Part shown: positions 13,101 through 58,040 of the stretch, in pieces | Position numbering within the stretch: the first letter of the stretch is position 1 | How the letters are laid out: each line of letters opens with the position of its first letter | Origin: Ascaris suum | Taxonomy: Eukaryota > Nematoda > Chromadorea > Rhabditida > Ascarididae | Assembly (NCBI GenBank): GCA_013433145.1 | Contig: CM024174.1 | Span: 2,725,336-2,789,335 of the forward strand | Direction of reading: 5' to 3' | DNA length: 64,000 bases | Notes under the pieces: model-generated | Databases searched by the model: none | What the model saw: the letters and a program-made list of their open reading frames with translations, nothing else | Told to the model about the DNA's origin: nothing | Translations under genes and position numbers: made by a program

Positions 13101-15039
13101 GATCCTCCTTTAAGCAAAGATTTAACTAACTCGATATAGTTTTGTATACCTTAGTATCACTAGTTCACTCTTCCTATTATATATACATATGTTTCGGCTC
13201 CTTTGACAAATAGTACGCTCGGTAGGCAAATATCTTTTCGGAACAAGTTCCTTTGCCAAGCTGGACTCTTGTTATAGAATTCTGAAATTTGAGTAATCCT
13301 GAGAAACCTTGAATCGCAAATCAACAAATTCAAATACGCATAGCAATACTGACTCCCATATAGTCATGTTTCACTCGGTTGTTGTTATTTATTGTCGATG
13401 ACAGAAATAAATCAAAAATAAATACCACAGAACAGATATATCCTTATTGATATCGCTAATAAATGTGGCAAGCTTACGAAGTTAAGAAAATCGGCTTACA
13501 GAAAGGCATTTCGACGTTGCATTCTAGTTGTTGCAGGAAGTTGAATCTAAGTAGTCTTTAGTTGCCGACGGCAAAAAGGCGACATTGATGAGATTTGTCA
13601 TTCGAAATGCTTTGCGTGCATATGCTTCACAGTCATCATCATGCTCTATGCAGCCTATACAAGCTTAATTATAAAGACAAATATGCTGTCAAATGGACAA
13701 TATAAAGCTAAAAGTGTTTGACGGATGTCATACACATATAGCATCCGCTTCTGCAATTTTGATTTATTATTTCTCACTGAGAGTCACTAATTATTTTCAG
13801 CTAAATTCCACAAAGAGTTTTAATCTTTTCAAACAATCTTTCAGTTAGTTAAATGTTAGATTTGCATCTATCCTTGCAATTTAATGCAAGACGTTTATTG
13901 TATAGGAGAGAGAAATATTCAACTACGTGTATGAAAGCATTACGATGATATGTGGTCGGTTGTGTACATTGCTGTAAATTCGATATTTTTTCAACACATC
14001 ATCACCATACACAACCGCGTGGCATAATATAGCTAGTGTGGCATACTATAATATGAACTGGAAAACACTCAAATAAACGGGCATATTCTCATTTTACTGT
14101 ACTATGGAATTTCTTCTAATCACTTTTCTACATATTTTTATCACTTAGCTGTTAACAGTATCGCCACTTAGCCCTGTGGATAGTCACATAAATGAAATGA
14201 ATATAGGGAAGAGGTGGAGATGGACCCTTATTTGAAGAGATCTCATAGAGCGCTAATGGTAGTAGACGGGAATGGGAGGAAAATGGATAACATAGAGACG
14301 AATATGAAATATTTTAGGTTCTATATATGGTTGATGGAATCTAATTAAATAGAGATTTCCACTGTCATCCTTACACAATTATCTTTGAGAGGAAGGTGGA
14401 AGATGTTCGCTAAACATATGACAACGAAATACATAATGCATTATTCACCACTAATAGAATATCTAAAATTCTTATGAAGCAATATTTAATTATGAGTTCT
14501 CTTCTTTCATGCAAAAAATAGCTATATTATGTCAATAATTTAATTATATATGATTCATAAATTCAATTGACGCATCAATTCTCGGTTACAAACCGTGGCG
14601 CTTTTTAGGCTATCATATTTACGGCTAGACTAAAATTTTTTTTTCACGTTATAATAATCCAACATAAAATGAAAAAATACGCGTACATTGTGTGAAAATG
14701 ATTGATTTAAAGTTTAAGGTTGAAACTTATATATGAAATTCTGCGATCCCCTATTGATGTTCATATTTGCTTCGAGCGTTTATTTCATTTTTTTTTTTGC
14801 GCATTGAGATTGCGTGTTGAAAGCGAATATTTAGCGACAATATGTGTGACCACACTTGATGGTCTCTCCAGAAAACAATCCGCCGTTCGGATGGCGCACT
14901 GAAATTATTGGAAACGTGCTTTCTATTCACTTTTTGCATTTCGAATGTATTGCAAATTATATTCGCAGAATGTACATTATTGTCTAATATATAATTTAGT
15001 GCTCGTTGATAGAATTCTTTACAAAAGGGATGAGAGAAG

Positions 15040-15072
15040 AGACGTGTGGGGAAGGGAGAGGAGGGGGAGTTA
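15040..15072 (+). repeat. Short G-rich polypurine tract
   Basis: GGGGAAGGGAGAGGAGGGGG has four closely spaced G blocks, a G-quadruplex candidate. Confidence 0.7.
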
Positions 15073-15671
15073 GAATCTCGCCAGCGTGTTCATTTGACGA
15101 CAGCAGACTGAACAGATAATTTTAAAAGCGTTACTAATAGGAATGGACCACTTCTCCGGTTTTTCGAATCCGCAGATGCGGCGACACATTTACTCGCATG
15201 TGTGGCTATTTCCTGGAATTTTTATATATGCACTCATGATGTCATATAGCCTCCCGATCGGCACAACGTTTAAATATATTTCATAATCTGAAAATGGCGC
15301 AACTGTCGCAGTAAGCTACAGATAATGAGCTTACAAGTTGAGTGTCGGATTTGGAATACGATTCATTTCAAATAATTGTTGAATCAAGAAGAGATTTTTT
15401 ATGGGCGAAAATTGTGTGCATCAATCGTTAATAGTATTGCTATTAAGAAATTCAATTTTTTTAATATCGAACACTCTTCGTATGGACATAAAAATTTTCT
15501 CAATCAGTATTAATAGAAGTAAGAGAGATTTCTTTCGAATTCGCGGAAGCGCAATAGCATCATATTTAACGCATTTCATCGGATATATAAGTCCCTATGG
15601 CTTCCTATCGAATCCATCATTTTTCAAAGAAGGCATTCACGTACATTGCTCACTAAAATTTAAATTTGAAA

Positions 15672-15798
<127 letters not shown>

Positions 15799-17154
15799 TC
15801 GCAATTGCGAAAAAATGTGTTCATTGAAAGTAATTGAACTTCTTTTGAGCATTGAACTCAAAATTAAGGATGTATGGTTAATGGAATGATCTTAATCTAT
15901 TGAAGGTTTTAAAAAAATCGTAGCTGACAAAGAAAAGCGGTATTCCATCATTAGCGCAGTTGAAAGTGACCATAGCGGCACATAATCTTTTGAAAAAACA
16001 AATATCAAGGATAATGAGAGACAAAAAAAAGAGGAACGACGCTGATGGTTCGGTTCTCGAGCACGATTTATTGCTAAATCGCCTCAAAAGGCAATTATTT
16101 CCAACGAAGCACACCATTGAATAATCACTCGCCCACACGGCAATCACCACAACAGAAGAATCGTTTTGCTCAGATTTATCACTGGTAGGAAATCTAATGC
16201 TTCAAGTCTCTCTGAACTTTTATGTTTTTAAATTGTTTGATGAAAAAAATTTTCAAAGAATACCAAATTTTAACCGTCAAATTTTACAATTTTCTACAAG
16301 GTTCTTTGCATCTGCCAAGTTTTCATAAAAGGTATCGATGACAGAAATTGCTATTGCGAGTACCAACAGTATCTTTACATTTTTCTTTGTATCTTCCCTC
16401 TGGTGAAAAAAAAAAACCAAATGGAAAGCCGATCGGCTGATAAAGGATGTATTACATTATTTCGATCCATTAGGTAAATTATACACTTGATCGAAAGCTT
16501 AATAATATAATATTTTTAAGAAACGTACATTTGCATATCTTCAACTAAAAATATTATTTTTCATCATCTCAATTAATAGCACAACTAATTACACTTGCAA
16601 ATTTTATAGAAATTTTGGCTTTATAAATTGCTTTATGTGCAAGTATATAATCGAAAAAATTTCACTATTCTAGCTTCGAATTGAAAATATTCAACAGATA
16701 GATATAAACTCAAATATAAACAAAAAAAAAAGCATTTAAAAGGAAATTAGCAGCAGTATGAAAAAAAAACCGAAAATAACGTATGTATATTCTTCTAGAA
16801 ACTAATCTAGCCACTAAATAATCAACACATTTGATAAATAAATGCTAAAATTTTGCAAACTTTTTCAAAAAAAAAATCGAAATATTTTGCTGATAAAAAT
16901 TCAATAACATTTGACAATGTGAGCATTATTGATGAAAATGTATTTGATGAATTCAAGAGAATTTCATTATGAGAGAAAAAGAGTAATAGATGAAGTTGAT
17001 TTTTTTCGCATTGCACAAGTTAGGAAAACGTCGTAGTTGGGATCTATTTGATTGCAGATGAGACGTCGAAAATTGACATTCTTCACTAAATAATGCTTGT
17101 CACGGTTTAATAAAATACTTTCTGCTTGCTATGCAAAATATTAAAAATTTCTCA

Positions 17155-17252
17155 GTTACCTGTTTATAAGAACATATTAAAGGTTGATTGTTTACCTGTT
17201 TACAAAAAATTTATCAAAGATTTATTGATTACCTGTTTATAAGAATAATTAA
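17155..17252. repeat. 36-37-bp tandem repeat, about 2.7 copies, diverged
   Basis: The core TTACCTGTTTA is repeated at 17156, 17192 and 17229 with related but diverged sequence between. Confidence 0.75.
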
Positions 17253-18750
17253 GCCTCATATAATATTCTAATCTATGAACGAGTGAAATCTTCACTATGA
17301 AATTGCTTTTATAGTTTAAAGAATCATCATCGAACTTTATATTCGTATTGCTACTTACTATAATAACTCAAAAGATGATTTAGATGAAAAAAAAAACATT
17401 GAGAAGAAAAACGACATTTTATTAGTAGACATAAAGTTCTAGTAATAACTATAATTTTCTTGTATTTTTTAATTCAAAAAACAACATTACTTGAGGATTC
17501 ATTTGAAGCTTGAAAAGTTTCTTTGCAAGTGGAATTTAAGTAGGCGCAAATTGCTCAAGAGAGTAAAGAGAATCAAGAACACGCACTCTTCTTTCCACAT
17601 ATTTATTGTCGTAAATCATAATTGCATCATATAAATCGAAATGTTTAAAAAAAATCCCAATATCGGATAATAAAAATGAAATTTTGAAATGAATTTTACT
17701 CAATTTATGAAGTTTTTATTTTATTCGCTAAACATATCGATTATGAATGATTTATACATTCCGAACATTATTTGATAACAATTGGCGCTTTCATATTATT
17801 CTCGATATTTGAGTGTGGAGAAGCTTGCAAACAGAAACATATAGGGAAATAGTGAGTCTTGTTTTGTTAATGCTATTCAATTTCTATTCCGACTCTCTTG
17901 TTTGAGGAAATAGTTGATGGATAATTTCCCCTGCACTTCATTGAACGACGTCGGAGGAAGCAAGAATCACTTGATGTTATGCGCACTTCTCAGGGATGGT
18001 CTACAAATATTGAGAATATATGTAATTTTCGGAGTTGTTCGAGTATTCGCTTAGACTTATGTTTATTTTTATATTCGCTTTTGTTGCCTATGTGAGCGAT
18101 ATAATGATTTAATAAGTTCATTGCATTGAGTGGTTTTTAATGAACCTTTGATGTCATCTGGTTGATATAACACAGACAGCCAGTGTTATTCCATATTTCA
18201 CTAAAGCACAGAATTTTTCTAACAGTGCTAACAGTTCCCAACAGCGTTTAATAATACTAAGCCAGAAGTAAATACCTCTTCAAAATCTCAAAGAAATAAA
18301 ATTCAACTTCGAATCATTCACAGCAGAATTTCCGCTATTACATATTATTTTCTATTGAAGATTGATTACGCGTAGATGAACTCACAAATAAGAGGTAATG
18401 CGGAGTGAGACAAGCATATCCTCGGAACAGGTAAATATAGACAAAATCTCTTGCGCAGCCTTATCAGCACCGTATTCACAGCGTGAATGTTTCATTCATT
18501 TGAATAATTGGTCATCCATTTGAAATTATAAGCGCTTCCTTTAGTAATTCATTTTTTACTTTGCTGTTGCCAGTCCTTTGCTAACAGTGCTTGGATAAAT
18601 GGACAAGACAATAGTGTAGTGACATATGTTTGCGACGATCTACCACATGCAGTTAGCATATAATCGCCTTTTCAAACACAAAAATATATGAGAGAAAGCA
18701 CTACTTCCTACATGAGCACCAATACAATGAAGGAACATATAAAACATACG

Positions 18751-18840
18751 ACTTAATTCATTAAGCAACAGGGCAGATAATTACGACGACAAAAGTATCA
18801 TTGTTGGTCGGCCTCGCTTAATTCATTAAGCAACAGGACA
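18751..18840. repeat. Direct repeat, 24 bp, spacing 65 bp
   Basis: CTTAATTCATTAAGCAACAG followed by G[GA]CA occurs at 18752 and 18817. The unit also contains the palindrome CTTAATTCATTAAG. Confidence 0.85.
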
Positions 18841-19064
18841 ATTCGTAATTCTGCCCTTTTTTGCCATATTAATCCATACCGTTTTGTCTGAAGTACGACG
18901 TCAATCACTGATTTGTGGATATTTCTTTCAATACCGCTCGAATCAAATTTAAAAAAAAAAAAACACAGATCTTCACCAGCAGATTTTGCAATTGGCAGGA
19001 TACATAATGTTGCTGCCGACTTCTTAACAGCATTACAAATAACAAATCGACATATCCACATCCA

Positions 19065-19893
19065 CATATGTATGTGCGTGCGCGTGCGCCTGTGTGTGTC
19101 TGTGTATATGTGTGTACGTGTGTTTGCGCGTGTGAACGTGTGCGTGCGTGCATGCATGTGTACGTCTGTGTCCGTAGGTGTGCGTATGTGTGTACGTGTG
19201 TGTGCACATATGTGTACGCCCCTGTGTGCACGTGTGTGTATGTGTGCGTGTGTGTGCGTGTGTGTACATTTGCTTGCGTGTCTGTGTGTACCTGTGCGCG
19301 TACCTGTGTGGTTACGTGTGCACGTGTGTGTATGCATCTGTATCTATACGTGTGCGCGTTCATGCGTATGTGCGCGTGTTTGTGTGTTTGCGCTGTGAAG
19401 GTGCACCTGTATGTGCGTACGTGTGTGCGTGCGTTTCTGTGTACGTGCGTGTGTAGGTATGCTTGCGTGTGTGTGTACCTGTGAGTGTGTGTGCGTGTGT
19501 GCATGTCTGTGTCTGCATTCGGGCGCGTGTGTACGTGTCTGTACCTGTACTCGTTTGCACGTGTCTGTGTATGTACACGTATAGGTGAGTGGGTACGTGT
19601 GTGTTTGCGCGAGCGTGTGTGCGTTTCTGCGTGTGAGGGCGTACCTATGCGTGTGCACGCGTGTTTGTGTGTGCGTGTGTATGTGCGTGTATGTGGGTGC
19701 GTGTGGGGTACGTGCGTGTGTGTACCTGTGTGTTTGTGTGCGTGTGTGCGTGTGCGCGAGCATGCGTATGTCTCTACGTGCGCGTACGCGTGTATGTACC
19801 TGTGTATGTGAGTGTGCGTGTGCGTGTGTGTGCGTTTCTGCGTATGAGGGCGTAGCTGTGTACGTGCGTGTGTGTACATGTGCGTACGTGTGT
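19065..19893. repeat. GT/GC-rich minisatellite with alternating purine-pyrimidine
   Basis: About 830 bp composed almost only of TGTG, TGCG and TACG steps. Larger repeats are visible: GTGTGTGCGTTTCTGCGT with the following GAGGGCGTA recurs at about 19617 and 19826, roughly 209 bp apart. All six frames are open for long distances because the composition avoids stops, so the His/Thr-rich and Val/Cys-rich ORFs are artefacts. Z-DNA potential is high. Confidence 0.95.
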
Positions 19894-22267
19894 TAAAGCA
19901 ATTCAATAAGGCAAACGGATAAATTTTTATGAAACTAAAAGATTTTAGTAATATATGATGTATTTTTTTCTGATTTTCATATTTCAGTTTGTTTTCGTAT
20001 AGGGGAATTTTTTCCATCCAATAAATGATATTTCTAAGCGATTGCTGTTGAAGTTCACTGATGATGGACTCTTGTCAAGTTTTACATTGTGATGATTGAA
20101 TACTGCTGGCACAATTCGTCCCAATGAATCATATTTTCCACTTTGTTTTCGAAGCCGAATTCGTTTATCGTTGGCCATGCGGTTTGATCAAATAGCATTT
20201 TTATCATCGTTAGGTTGAAGCTTTTAAGCCGTTAAATGCTAATATATGCAAATTGAATTTTTCCACATGTAGAAGCCAAATAACTCAATTTTTTTTAAAT
20301 GCAACGATTCGTTCGATGTCATAAGAGTGTCTGTGAGTCAAAACTATTAAATTGAGTATGTGCAATGATTGCTCGAAATCTGGCTGCACAAAAAGTTTTG
20401 TTTTTCCTTGCCGATCATGTTTTGATACTTTCTAAATTTTCCCGCTCCTAATATCGAAATTGAAAAAAAAAAAGTTTTCAGTAAAATGTCCATCCAATCG
20501 AGGTGAGTACAGGAAGAACTCATCATCGAACAATAGGAAGTGGCCGTTACCGGGCCCACCCTATCATTATTATTGCCTTGCTATCGTCTGTCCAAGTGCT
20601 AGCCGATTTTCTAATCAACATTTTCGTCTGCGGGTTCTTGATAACGATGTGGGTAGATTAAAAGGAGTTTGCATAAGCGTAATAGAAATGAATTTCTATT
20701 TTCAGTAGTACAAAGCATAAATTTCTTTAAATGTATAACGAGGATATTTTAGTTTCTCGAATTACCCGCTTTGATATGCGCGCACAGAGTCTGTTTGCGC
20801 GTCTGTGCACCCAGCTGTGCACATACGATCAGAACAAATGAAAGAGTGTTGAATTTGAGATTAATCGATGCACATCTCGGCAATTAATTCATATAATAAC
20901 AACCTATATGGAAGAAATGTCTAAATTTCTTGTAACAAAGAAAACTTATTTAGTTCATATTTCTATTTTAAGTCTGCTATTGAAATAATTCTATTTTTAA
21001 GTCGTCTGCTATTGAAATGCCCTCATACCTACAATTGCTACCTCGTTACCTATACTTATTTGGATTTCTCAATTGCTATATTACCTGCAGGATGTATGGC
21101 ATTGAAAGGCATGAATTTTATACTAACTGCATTCAAATTTTGCAATTAATTTCCTCGTAGTGTGCACTAATCAAGTAAATCTTGAGTGGATGACCGAAAA
21201 TTAATAAGTCCTTATCTGCGAAAAAATCAAACGATAGTATTCGAGATCTTTTAAAGTTTTTTCGGCAAGTCGGAAGTGATATGCAAATAGTGAATTCTGA
21301 TGATTTCAACCGTCACAATAGGAAGTTATGGCTTATTCTATAGTATTATTCCGATTGATTGAACTGACAATAGAATAACAACAATGATGAATGTTTAGAA
21401 CCATCGAATTCGAAGGAAAATACCATAGTAAAAAGAAAAAAACGGGAAAGCTCACTTCTTTGGAGGAAACATCGCAATTTTAAAAATGCAAGTTTATTCA
21501 TACATATAAAACAATACTAGTTTTTCGAATTCTTTATGAAAAAAAAAATTAAATTTTTTAACGAAAGAGACTAGAATTAAAAATTGCTATAATAATGCAT
21601 GAGGCCAAAATAGGCTAAGTTTACTTGTTCGATTCAATCGGTGTAAATACTAATGAATTTTTAGCCATATTTAGCTGTCTATAGCTGTTAGTAATTCTTT
21701 TCATCACAAATAGGTTCGCCAAGTTCGTTATGCTATCCTCAATAGATATCGAATTGAAGCAAAAAAAAAAAAAAACAGATACATTCATACAAACATTGAT
21801 ATCTTCCGTCACAATTTGCTATGAAAATATGAATTCACAAAAATGCGCCAATAAATACGCATTTTGCATTCGTTAAGTTGATTGATGCTGTTTCTTGCTA
21901 TCCATGTAGTTTGGCATCTGGAAAAAAAAAACGAATAATTAAAACTCAGAGTATAGGCAAAATTTTGCCGAAAATGAGAAGAAAAAAATTTTTTCCAAAT
22001 ATTTTCGATGAATCAAAATTCCGTATCGTTATCATAAAACGTATGCAAAAAAGTTTTCCACAACTTTCTCATCATTATTTCCATTTAAAAATTTTCATTA
22101 ATATTTATTAAAAGAAAAATCAATGCCGAATATTATATTCATTTATCTCCAAAGAGTAGATTTTTCGATTACTTTCATTGTCGTTTTGCAAAATTTCTGT
22201 ATTTTAATAATTACTGTGATATTTGATGTATCTTTCGCTTTAAAATTGAGCAATGAATATGAAAAGT
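19894..22267. other. Non-coding stretch
   Basis: No supported exon. A partial ~34-bp duplication (CTGCTATTGAAAT) sits at about 20970-21020. Confidence 0.5.
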
Positions 22268-23226
22268 CTAAATGAGAGGGCAACACGTTACCGCATTGAC
22301 GCTTGGCAAACGTTTGAAATATTCCACCGATATTGGAGGACCGACGTAGACGGGTCGAAGAATACGCCTATAGAATATTTGTGGTGGCCCAATCGGCTCA
22401 TATGAAACTCCAGGTATTCCAGGTTGAGTGAAGATATGTGCTCGACGCATCATACTGGAGGAAGGTTTTAGTTCACTTGAATATATGCGTGAAGGTTCTA
22501 ATGGAATAAAGCGACTGCTAATAACTTTCGTTGATAATACCATATATAGATTATGATCATTGATGTTTCCGACGGATAACGGAGGGCTTCTGAAGGAATG
22601 AATTTTTAACGAGTGGAATTTTTAATCAACGAATTGCTATGGATTACGATTTGCTATGGATTACTTTAAATATTAGCATATTTTCCGAACTTTTACAAAA
22701 AATTTCTCCATTAAATGAAGAAATTTTATAAATATTTTGCAATAAGAAATTAGTGATTGGCAAATGCTAAATTAACCTTTTTATTGCCGTCTATATAAAA
22801 TTCTTGCGATAAAAGCTATTGCAAACATATAAAAACTATTGCAAACATATAAAAGCTATTGCAAACATTTAAAAGATATTGCAAACTTATAAAAGCTATT
22901 GCAAACATATAAAAACTATTGCAAACATATAAAAGCTATTGCAAACATATAAAAGCTATTGCAAACATTCAATCCGTTCTTTAGTTCTTCTAAGTTTTTA
23001 TCATTAGCTGCATAAAAGTCAACCTTAGCTAATGTTTGGAAGAAATTAATATCATTTTAGATAAAAATAAATGATCTTTAGTAATGAATCGAAATCGCTA
23101 TTAAATTGAATTTATCACGAATAATTTAAAAAATTTACTGAAAACTTACGGCGAGGGAACTGAAACTACAACGGGTCCGTGCAATGAGATGATTGACAAT
23201 AGCATACTAAAAAACATAACGTTCAT
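22268..23226 (-). CDS. Small secreted Pro/Tyr-rich protein, two exons
   Basis: Exon 1 is 23226-23150 and exon 2 is 22589-22268 on the - strand, joined in phase 2 by donor GTAAGT and acceptor TTCCTTCAG; product about 132 residues. It begins MNVMFFSMLLSIISLHGPVV, a clear signal peptide, and the mature part is rich in Pro, Ile, Tyr and Arg (for example QPGIPGVSYEPIGPPQIFYR and VYVGPPISVEYFKRLPS). No family is recognised; there are no transmembrane segments after the signal and almost no cysteines until a CC near the end. The last seven codons follow a GCG|GTAACG that could be a donor, so a further exon is possible. TTTATT at 22104-22109 is a candidate polyadenylation signal on this strand. The function is unknown. 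Confidence 0.65.
22811..22970. repeat. 20-bp tandem repeat, 8 copies
   Basis: Eight back-to-back copies of AAAAGCTATTGCAAACATAT, exactly 160 bp, with 1-2 substitutions in some copies and no change of unit length. It lies inside the single intron of the secreted-protein gene on the - strand. No spacers, so it is not a CRISPR array. Confidence 0.95.
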
Positions 23227-28006
<4,780 letters not shown>

Positions 28007-28674
28007 GTATATTCTTGGAACAATTCAATTAACGTCATCGAAGGAAAAACTTTATAAAATTTGCAAATTCATTTAATGAAACGCTTATAAATAACCTAGA
28101 GTGATTGAATATTGCCATCAACATACAAATGGAACGGTAATCGAAAATTTATATGCATGAACGCGTCGTTAATTTTTGAATTTAATTTTTGAATCGATTT
28201 TCATTGATGAATATAATAATTGCGATAGCAGCCGGAAATAAAGAAATTTTTCTTTTCAATTTTTAGACACATATTTTTGCGAATTTAAATTTACAAAATA
28301 TATTATGGCAATAAAATATTCACTGCTTGTTTAGTTGCATATGCTTGTCTTCATGTCCGTTCTGTAAAAATTTGGAAACCACGCAAGTTTGAATTGCGAA
28401 TATTGTTGAAGCGGCGTCTGTATAATGGGATCCCATAAATAAAAATACATGACGAAATTTTTTTCGTGCATTTTTGCAATTAGTTCGGTTGCATATATGG
28501 TTCCCATTAGTATGCCCTAATACAGGTAGTTGCGTAGAAAAAGTTCGAACTTTTATAGAAGGCTCATAGGGGCTTTTTATGCAGTTAAAATCTTGAGCAT
28601 GTTTCTATTTGCTGTAAATTCAGTAAACCGCTTGGTATGATGAATATAGTTGCAAAAAGCTCATATCTTACCAC

Positions 28675-30180
<1,506 letters not shown>

Positions 30181-30191
30181 GTTATTTAGAT

Positions 30192-30256
30192 ATAACTCGC
30201 TATATACTTTGAAATATATCTAAAATAGATATATTTCAAAGTATATAGCGAGTTAT
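30192..30256. repeat. Perfect 31-bp inverted repeat (hairpin/cruciform)
   Basis: Arms 30192-30222 and 30226-30256 are perfectly complementary around a 3-nt AAA loop. The arm end CGAGTTAT appears a third time just upstream (30178-30185), so a second smaller hairpin with 30192-30199 is possible. Confidence 0.97.
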
Positions 30257-30633
30257 TTACTACTGATATATTTTGTAACATAATTTTTTTTTTCAGTAAG
30301 CAAATAGGGAATGAAATATTAGGTGAAATTATTTAACGCATTTCTTTCTTACTTTATAGTAATCGTAAATAGTTCTCAATGCTTGAAAACGATGTAAATT
30401 TGTTCAGCGCATATGATTGTGAAGTTGGCTGAATGAATGGACCATTAATTATAGGAGTTATACTTTTATATCTTATTGCTAAATGAGAGAACAACGAAAA
30501 ATGAACGATACGATGATTTCATGCATTCGTATTTTCATTCATTTTAAATGTGATTTCTTCTATAAAATTACACTGGAAGAAAAGACAACCAACTAGCGTA
30601 TTTGATTGTCAAACACTTCAAAAATGAGCAGAA

Positions 30634-30786
30634 ATGAAAACAGCGAATCAACGCTCAGCGGTAATCTCAACTTTGTTGATTGCCTTGGTTATGCTAATAT
30701 TGCTAAATTTAGGTATATTGGTTGATTGTTTTGCGCTTTTTCCACTTTTTGAAAACATTTCTGTGGATACGACAATATTAAATTGA
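30634..30786 (+). CDS. Candidate 50-residue membrane or secreted peptide
   Basis: ATG at 30634 opens MKTANQRSAVISTLLIALVM, then LILLNLGILVDCF: a polar/basic start with a long hydrophobic run, either a signal peptide or a membrane anchor. A possible donor AG|GTATAT at 30713 would make it a 79-nt first exon in phase 1, but I found no convincing partner. Hydrophobic runs arise easily in T-rich DNA, so this is weak. Confidence 0.2.
   Translation: MKTANQRSAVISTLLIALVMLILLNLGILVDCFALFPLFENISVDTTILN

Positions 30787-58040
<27,254 letters not shown>

Noticed and set aside
18905..20017. 370-residue His/Thr-rich ORF on the - strand (and Val/Cys-rich ORFs on the +)
   Set aside because: Entirely produced by the GT/GC minisatellite, which contains few stops in any frame; no splice or start context.
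22811..22970. CRISPR-like array
   Set aside because: Units are contiguous without unique spacers, and the genome is eukaryotic.
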